12,762 bases of DNA, from the NCBI GenBank assembly GCA_903852955.1, contig CAINSH010000164.1, forward strand, positions 1 to 12,762. The letters are read 5' to 3'. The notes beneath the pieces are model-generated. The model did not search any database. It worked only from the letters and a program-made list of their open reading frames with translations, and was not told the origin of the DNA. Numbering within the stretch: position 1 is the stretch's first letter; each line of letters opens with the position of its first letter. Positions 7,052-12,762 of this stretch are shown one piece after another. The DNA comes from an uncultured Actinomycetes bacterium (GTDB lineage: Bacteria; Actinomycetota; Actinomycetes; Nanopelagicales; Nanopelagicaceae). The position numbers and the translations under genes are program-made.

Positions 7052-7066
7052 TCTGCGCGTTACCCT
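7037..7066 (+). promoter_or_regulatory. Promoter of the leucine leader / leuA transcript
   Basis: A good -35, TTGCCA (7037-7042, five of six to TTGACA), lies inside the 3' end of glnA2. It is 18 bp from the -10 TACCCT (7061-7066). Six nt separate the -10 from the leader ATG at 7073, so the start site probably coincides with the A of that ATG. This is the best complete promoter in the window. Confidence 0.65.
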
Positions 7067-7090
7067 TAGGCCATGAACACACGCAGTCTC

Positions 7091-8909
<1,819 letters not shown>

Positions 8910-8918
8910 AGCACGCAC

Positions 8919-8924
8919 TACCTT
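8919..8924 (+). promoter_or_regulatory. recO -10 box, leaderless start
   Basis: TACCTT lies 7 nt before the recO ATG in the 22-bp gap after leuA. No Shine-Dalgarno precedes recO, so recO and uppS probably have their own leaderless transcript, with possible readthrough from leuA. No clear -35 is seen. Confidence 0.5.
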
Positions 8925-8931
8925 TGCCCGT

Positions 8932-9663
8932 ATGAGTTTGTATCGGGATGAGGCAATTGTCCTTCGTACCCAAAAACTGGGTGAAGCCGATCGCATCATC
9001 ACGATGTTAACCAAAGAGCACGGGCGTATTCGAGGCGTTGCTAAAGGTGTGCGACGAACCAAATCAAAGTTTGGCGCCCGCCTAGAACCTGGAAGTCATA
9101 TCGATATCCAGTTGTATACCGGAAAAACCTTTGACACCGTCACTCAGGTAGAAGCGCTAATGAATTATGGCGAAGCACTAACTGATGATTATCAACGCTG
9201 GACAGTTGCGGCAGCGATTCTTGAAGCTGCAGAACGATTTACCAGCCAAGAAAACGAACCTGCGCTTCAAGAGTTTGGATTAGTTGTTGGCGGAATGAAA
9301 GCTTTGGCAGAAAATCGGTACGAACCCTTACTCATTCTTGATGCATTTTTGTTGCGCTCTTTAGCCGTTGCAGGTTATGCGCCATCGATGACAATTTGTT
9401 CACGCTGTGAAAAACCAGGCCCGCACCGATACTTTTCTTTAGTTGGCGGTGGTTCAGTTTGTTCAGATTGCAGACCTTCAGCGTGTGCAACTCCGGCCCC
9501 GGAAACTTTAGAACTAATGGGCGCACTGCTTAGTAGTGACTGGGAAACTGCAAGTGCGAGTGAAGGAAAATTTCGTCGTGAGGCTAGTGGATTAATTGCC
9601 GCTTACTTACAATGGCACCTTGAACGTGGCTTAAGGAGTTTGCCAATGGTGGAGCGCGTATGA
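8932..9663 (+). CDS. recO: DNA repair protein RecO
   Basis: RecO is a recombination mediator that, with RecR, loads RecA onto SSB-coated single-stranded DNA and anneals complementary strands. The 243-residue length is typical. The N-terminal OB-fold (about 1-80) begins with the characteristic [19 protein letters not shown]. The helical C-terminal domain holds a four-Cys zinc finger: Cys156 and Cys159 in CSRC, Cys177 and Cys180 in CSDC. Its stop overlaps the uppS start by ATGA, so the two are translationally coupled; recO next to uppS is a common actinobacterial pairing. The start fits both the family N-terminus and the leaderless -10. Confidence 0.95.
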   Translation: MSLYRDEAIVLRTQKLGEADRIITMLTKEHGRIRGVAKGVRRTKSKFGARLEPGSHIDIQLYTGKTFDTVTQVEALMNYGEALTDDYQRWTVAAAILEAAERFTSQENEPALQEFGLVVGGMKALAENRYEPLLILDAFLLRSLAVAGYAPSMTICSRCEKPGPHRYFSLVGGGSVCSDCRPSACATPAPETLELMGALLSSDWETASASEGKFRREASGLIAAYLQWHLERGLRSLPMVERV

Positions 9664-10364
9664 CGATTCATATCCCCAATCACGTTGCAGTTGTCATGGA
9701 TGGAAATGGCCGTTGGGCGAAACAACGCGGACTAGCGCGTACTGCAGGCCATGAGGCAGGAGAAGCCGCGCTTTTTGATGTTGTTGAAGGTGCCATTGAA
9801 TTTGGAGTTAAAGAGTTGAGTGCCTATGCATTTTCGACAGAAAACTGGCGCAGATCACCTGATGAAGTTAAGTTTTTGATGGGCTTTAATCGCGACGTCA
9901 TTAGGCGACGTCGAGATCAAATGAATGAACTTGGTGTACGAGTTCGTTGGGTTGGGCGCCCAAAACGTTTGTGGAGCAGTGTTATTAATGAGTTAGAAGA
10001 AGCTGAAGAGTTAACTGCCAAGAACAAAGTATTAACTTTAAATATGTGCGTTAATTATGGAGGCCGTGCTGAAATAGTGGACGCGGCAGCAGAGTTAGCC
10101 CGTGATGTTAAACGTGGCAAATTAAAAGCAGATTCGATCACTGAAAAGGTTTTTGCGAAGTATTTAGATTCTCCCAAAATGAGCGATGTCGATCTATTTT
10201 TACGCTCATCTGGAGAACAACGAACCAGTAATTTTCTGCCTTGGCAGAGTGTTTATGCCGAACTTGTTTTCATGGATGTTTTGTGGCCAGATGTAACTAG
10301 AAAAACCTTATGGAAAGCTATCGAAGAGTATTCACAAAGAGATAGAAGGTTCGGAAAAGCTTAA
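9660..10364 (+). CDS. uppS: Polyprenyl diphosphate synthase, cis-type (UPP/decaprenyl-PP synthase)
   Basis: UppS is a cytosolic, membrane-associated cis-prenyltransferase that adds isopentenyl units to an allylic diphosphate, making the C50-C55 carrier lipid for peptidoglycan and other wall polymers. The 234 residues contain [10 protein letters not shown] with catalytic Asp14, [11 protein letters not shown] (53-63), and [16 protein letters not shown] (181-196), the diphosphate-binding Arg-rich segment. Product chain length cannot be read from the sequence. It starts inside the recO stop (ATGA) with a GGAG Shine-Dalgarno at 9651-9654. It ends tail-to-tail with zur, sharing the 4-bp palindrome TTAA (10361-10364) as part of both stop codons. 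Actinobacteria often have two such synthases; this one has the recO/zur neighbourhood. Confidence 0.94.
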   Translation: MTIHIPNHVAVVMDGNGRWAKQRGLARTAGHEAGEAALFDVVEGAIEFGVKELSAYAFSTENWRRSPDEVKFLMGFNRDVIRRRRDQMNELGVRVRWVGRPKRLWSSVINELEEAEELTAKNKVLTLNMCVNYGGRAEIVDAAAELARDVKRGKLKADSITEKVFAKYLDSPKMSDVDLFLRSSGEQRTSNFLPWQSVYAELVFMDVLWPDVTRKTLWKAIEEYSQRDRRFGKA

Positions 10365-10726
10365 CATTTCGGGCAGAGGCCAAATATTTCGGCAGTATGT
10401 CCAACATCTTTGAAACCATGTTCGCTGGCAATAGTTTTGGCCCATTTTTCAATAGCGCCACCTTCAATTTCTACTGTATCTCCGCAACCCTTACATACGA
10501 GGTGATGATGGTGAGCACCTCCGCACATGCGATAAATAGCTTCTCCATCATCTCGGCGCAGGACATCAACTATTTTGTCACTCACTAAAGATTGAAGCGA
10601 TCGATAAACCGTTGTTAATCCAATGCTTTCACCTTCACGCTGCATAAGTCGGTAAACCTCTTGTGCGCTTGCAAACCCACCTGCACGTTCGAGAGTGCTT
10701 AAAACGCGGGGATTAGATCGACTCAT
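10361..10726 (-). CDS. zur: Zinc uptake regulator Zur (Fur family)
   Basis: This dimeric repressor binds operators when zinc-loaded and shuts off zinc uptake genes. The ATG at 10726 overlaps the ZIP gene stop (ATGA), giving 121 residues; a GTG at 10750 would add eight and is less likely. The winged helix (about 1-65) includes [13 protein letters not shown]. All zinc ligands known from the mycobacterial Zur (FurB) have counterparts here at a constant offset: regulatory Asp54, Cys68, His73, His75; structural Cys78, Cys81, Cys118, Cys121; and a third site of His72, His74, Glu93, His110. This supports Zur over Fur or PerR. TATAGT at 10744 to 10739 on the minus strand could be a private -10, but coupling to the ZIP gene is the main route. 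The operator before the ZIP gene implies autoregulation. Confidence 0.9.
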   Translation of the reverse strand: MSRSNPRVLSTLERAGGFASAQEVYRLMQREGESIGLTTVYRSLQSLVSDKIVDVLRRDDGEAIYRMCGGAHHHHLVCKGCGDTVEIEGGAIEKWAKTIASEHGFKDVGHTAEIFGLCPKC

Positions 10727-11463
10727 CCAATGTTTCCAACTATAAGCCACATGGCAATTACACCAATAACTGTCATTAGCATTGTGATTTTTGACGGATG
10801 TCGTGAATGCGCCTCCGGTAAAATATGTGAAGTTGCCAAGTAAATTACAAAACCTGAAAACATCGCTAAATAAATGGCCAAAGTGGGATCGCTAATAACT
10901 ACATAAGTGCCAAGAGTCGCACCACTTATGCGCATTAGAGCATCAAGGCCAAGTAGCGCAATTGCACGTTTTGTCCAATGGCCACTTTTGATAAGAAGTG
11001 AAACAGTATTTAAGCCATCAGAAAACGCATGAGAAAGTATGGCGATGAATACTGCTAGGCCAAGAGCATTGCTAACTTTGAATGAGAGTCCAAGAGCTAC
11101 CCCGTCTAGGAAAACATGCCCGCCCATTGCAAGAGCACCAAGGGTGCCAGCGATATTTGCGGAATGGTCATGGTCATGGCCATAGTCAGATTCGGCAGGT
11201 TCATGTGAGCCAAAAATCTGTTCTGCAAAATGCAGCGTTAAGAATCCAATTACAAATGCGATTGAGACAACTGGAACATTGCCAAAAGTATCCGTATTGA
11301 GTTCAAAAACCTCAGGCAGTAAATCAAAGGCAACAAGTCCCAAAAGAAGTCCGGCGGAAAGACCGAGTACTAAATGGAGTCGATCTCGGGAGCGGATGGC
11401 CAAGAAACCACCGGCCGATGTTGCTATTGCCGTTACTGCTGCCAAGCCGATTGCGATATTCAT
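10723..11463 (-). CDS. ZIP-family zinc transporter
   Basis: This 246-residue membrane protein has about eight hydrophobic segments and imports divalent metal, most likely zinc, into the cytoplasm. The variable loop between TM3 and TM4 has the metal-binding run GHDHDH (95-100). Transport-site residues are visible in GGHVFLDGVALG (His116, Asp120) and LSHAFSDGLN (His145, Asp149). A late SHILPEAHS motif (212-220) is also ZIP-like. It is the first gene of a leftward two-gene unit with zur. It sits behind a perfect Zur-type operator overlapping its promoter, so expression should rise under zinc limitation. The -10 TACCTT is 6 nt before the ATG with no Shine-Dalgarno, implying a leaderless mRNA. It is ZupT/GufA-like in function but the exact subgroup is not certain, so no symbol is given. 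Confidence 0.9.
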   Translation of the reverse strand: MNIAIGLAAVTAIATSAGGFLAIRSRDRLHLVLGLSAGLLLGLVAFDLLPEVFELNTDTFGNVPVVSIAFVIGFLTLHFAEQIFGSHEPAESDYGHDHDHSANIAGTLGALAMGGHVFLDGVALGLSFKVSNALGLAVFIAILSHAFSDGLNTVSLLIKSGHWTKRAIALLGLDALMRISGATLGTYVVISDPTLAIYLAMFSGFVIYLATSHILPEAHSRHPSKITMLMTVIGVIAMWLIVGNIG

Positions 11464-11469
11464 GGGTGG

Positions 11470-11475
11470 AAGGTA
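11470..11475 (-). promoter_or_regulatory. -10 box of the ZIP-zur transcript
   Basis: On the minus strand TACCTT (11475 to 11470) lies 6 nt before the ATG at 11463, so transcription should begin at the start codon. The -35 region falls within the Zur operator. Confidence 0.6.
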
Positions 11476-11479
11476 TCAC

Positions 11480-11500
11480 AAATGAAAATGGTTTTCATTT
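11480..11500. promoter_or_regulatory. Zur operator
   Basis: A perfect inverted repeat has 9-bp arms AAATGAAAA and TTTTCATTT around a TGG centre. Its core, TGAAAATGGTTTTCA, is nearly identical to the actinobacterial Zur-box pattern TGAAAAT-n-ATTTTCA. It covers about -17 to -37 of the ZIP-zur promoter, the correct place for a repressor to block RNA polymerase. It lies further upstream (about -38 to -58) of the divergent ABM gene, where an effect is less certain. Confidence 0.85.
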
Positions 11501-11525
11501 CCATGTCGAGGGACCAGAGGGGCGG

Positions 11526-11531
11526 TAGGCT
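11526..11531 (+). promoter_or_regulatory. -10 box of the ABM-domain gene, leaderless start
   Basis: TAGGCT ends 6 nt before the ATG at 11538. No Shine-Dalgarno is present in the gap, so a leaderless transcript is likely. The -35 is not clear. Confidence 0.5.
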
Positions 11532-11537
11532 CAGACC

Positions 11538-11807
11538 ATGCTTGCAATTGCCCGCTTTTCTATCCCGCTTAGTCAGGCCAGTGATTTTCGCGCCCAAATC
11601 GAACTAGCAAAATCGGTTTTGTCTGAAGCTGCCGGGTTCGTGAGCGGCGAAATAGGACAAAACTTAGATGAGCCAACGCTGTGGGTTTTAACAACTTCTT
11701 GGGAAAACGTCGGTTCCTATCGAAGAGCACTCAGCTCGACCCGAGCAAAGTTAGAAGCGATTCCAGTTCTAGCACGCGCAATCGATGAACCAGGGGCTTA
11801 CGAGTAA
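11538..11807 (+). CDS. Small antibiotic-biosynthesis-monooxygenase (ABM) domain protein
   Basis: The 89-residue protein has the size and pattern of a dimeric ferredoxin-like alpha-beta barrel (ABM family): an N-terminal strand LAIARFSIP, a helix around residues 13-33, strands near GFVSGEIGQNL and TLWVLTTSWENVGSYRRAL, and a final helix. Some family members are oxygenases or haem-degrading enzymes, but many small members have no assigned activity, and no diagnostic catalytic residue is evident here. A very similar small ORF often sits just upstream of glyS in Actinobacteria, so it is a conserved neighbour rather than a recent arrival. It is divergent from the ZIP gene and 63 bp before glyS. Its function is unknown. 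Confidence 0.75.
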   Translation: MLAIARFSIPLSQASDFRAQIELAKSVLSEAAGFVSGEIGQNLDEPTLWVLTTSWENVGSYRRALSSTRAKLEAIPVLARAIDEPGAYE

Positions 11808-11870
11808 ACTTAAGCCACGCAAAGTAACGCCCGTTGCTTTTCGCCGACAGCCAGCCGGATGGAGAAAATT
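11805..11870 (+). promoter_or_regulatory. glyS upstream region: candidate -10 and RBS
   Basis: TAAACT (11805-11810) overlaps the stop of the preceding gene and could be a -10, giving a leader of about 50 nt. GGAG at 11861-11864, 6 nt before the GTG at 11871, is the likely ribosome binding site. No T-box or Zur operator is seen. Confidence 0.35.
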
Positions 11871-12762
11871 GTGGCCACGGATCGTTTAGAAAATATTGTT
11901 GGATTATCAAAACGTCGAGGATTTGTATTTCCCTCATCAGAAATTTATGGCGGACTTCGCGCATCATGGGATTACGGCCCACTTGGTGTTGAGTTAAAAA
12001 ATAACGTTAAGCGTCAATGGTGGAAGTCCATGGTTACAGGCCGTGAAGATGTTGTCGGCCTTGATTCCTGCGTGATCTTGGCAAAAGAAGTGTGGGAAGC
12101 ATCAGGCCACGTTGCAACTTTTAGCGATCCGCTAACAGAGTGCACGGCATGTCATAAACGCTACCGCGCTGATCATTTAGAGGAAGCGTTTGAAGCTAAG
12201 CATAAGAAAACGCCGACATCATTGGCAGAGATTAACTGTCCAGCTTGTGGCAATAAGGGCCAGTTCACTGAACCAAAACAATTTAGCGGAATGCTTAAGA
12301 CCTACCTTGGACCAGTTGAAGATGAATCTGGACTTGCATTCTTACGTCCAGAAACAGCGCAAGGAATTTTTATTAACTTTGACCAAGTAATGACTACATC
12401 ACGTAAAAAACCTCCTTTTGGAATTGGCCAAATCGGTAAGTCTTTCCGAAATGAAATTACTCCAGGAAACTTTATTTTCCGTACTCGCGAATTCGAGCAG
12501 ATGGAGATGGAATTTTTCGTAGTTCCAGGAACTGATGAAGAGTGGCATCAATATTGGATTGATACACGAATGGCTTGGTACACAGGTCTTGGTATTAATC
12601 CTGATCGTTTGCGTATTTATGATCACCCGAAAGAGAAGTTATCTCACTATTCAAAGCGCACAGCAGATATCGAATACAAGTTTGAATTTGCCGGGACTGA
12701 ATGGGGCGAGCTAGAAGGTATTGCTAATCGAACAGATTTCGACCTAAAGGCCCACTCTGCTG
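11871..12762 (+). CDS. glyS: Glycyl-tRNA synthetase (partial, 3' end outside window)
   Basis: This is the N-terminal 297 residues of the homodimeric class II glycyl-tRNA synthetase, which charges tRNA-Gly in the cytosol. [15 protein letters not shown] (14-28) and [16 protein letters not shown] form motif 1. A four-Cys zinc ribbon is formed by Cys91, Cys94, Cys123 and Cys126. [14 protein letters not shown] (157-170) and the motif-2 segment [20 protein letters not shown] (189-208) build the ATP and glycine site. GTG at 11871 is preferred over the in-frame ATG at 11859 because it has a GGAG 6 nt upstream and gives the family-like start ATDRLENIV. The reading frame runs open off the right edge with no stop. 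Position after the ABM gene and near zur/uppS/recO is typical of Actinobacteria. Confidence 0.95.
   Translation, partial: MATDRLENIVGLSKRRGFVFPSSEIYGGLRASWDYGPLGVELKNNVKRQWWKSMVTGREDVVGLDSCVILAKEVWEASGHVATFSDPLTECTACHKRYRADHLEEAFEAKHKKTPTSLAEINCPACGNKGQFTEPKQFSGMLKTYLGPVEDESGLAFLRPETAQGIFINFDQVMTTSRKKPPFGIGQIGKSFRNEITPGNFIFRTREFEQMEMEFFVVPGTDEEWHQYWIDTRMAWYTGLGINPDRLRIYDHPKEKLSHYSKRTADIEYKFEFAGTEWGELEGIANRTDFDLKAHSA

Noticed and set aside
11731..11982. 83-codon reverse ORF across the ABM-glyS junction
   Set aside because: It is antisense to glyS motif 1 and the ABM tail, has no promoter or RBS and no known fold.

Overview
The window looks like a chromosomal core segment of a low-GC, streamlined actinobacterium. 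The best guess is a freshwater planktonic lineage of the acI/Nanopelagicales type. Three things point there: base composition that looks mid-range rather than GC-rich, very short intergenic gaps, and gene neighbourhoods that are actinobacterial (panB, nadE and a glnA2-type glutamine synthetase close together; leuA, recO, uppS, a Zur-type Fur regulator and glyS close together). The lineage is an inference; the phylum is well supported by gene order, protein similarity and an actinobacterial-type Zur operator.

Layout. 1-227 is an AT-rich stretch with no confident gene. A leftward unit panB (1530-2342) then an MFS exporter (228-1520) diverges from the rightward nadE (2417-4066) across a 74-bp shared promoter region. 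Rightward, nadE is followed by a cysteine leader peptide (4123-4200), cysK (4266-5192), cysE (5195-5707) and glnA2 (5747-7051). Next come a leucine leader peptide (7073-7120), a pseudoknot-forming leader RNA, leuA (7194-8909), recO (8932-9663) and uppS (9660-10364). uppS converges on a leftward zinc unit, a ZIP transporter (10723-11463) and zur (10361-10726). An ABM-domain protein (11538-11807) diverges from the ZIP gene, and glyS (from 11871) runs off the right edge.

How the genes work together. panB (pantothenate) and nadE (NAD) make cofactor precursors. cysE makes O-acetylserine and cysK turns it into cysteine; both probably sit in one transcript controlled by a cysteine-sensing leader. 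leuA commits carbon to leucine under a leucine-sensing leader. recO and uppS are housekeeping genes (DNA repair, polyprenyl carrier for the cell wall). Zur and the ZIP permease form a self-contained zinc-uptake circuit with a clear operator.

The most interesting signal is regulatory. Two biosynthetic genes, cysK and leuA, each follow a tiny ORF rich in the codons of the end product. Both ORFs appear to be translated from leaderless mRNAs, and in both a leader-side segment is perfectly complementary to the downstream gene's Shine-Dalgarno (8 bp for cysK, 7 bp for leuA). In the leuA case the pairing segment is made of the Leu codons themselves. Starvation-stalled leader ribosomes could therefore unmask the downstream ribosome binding site. 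The same TANNNT hexamer placed 6-7 nt before a start codon recurs at six transcription units, so leaderless translation looks to be the default here.
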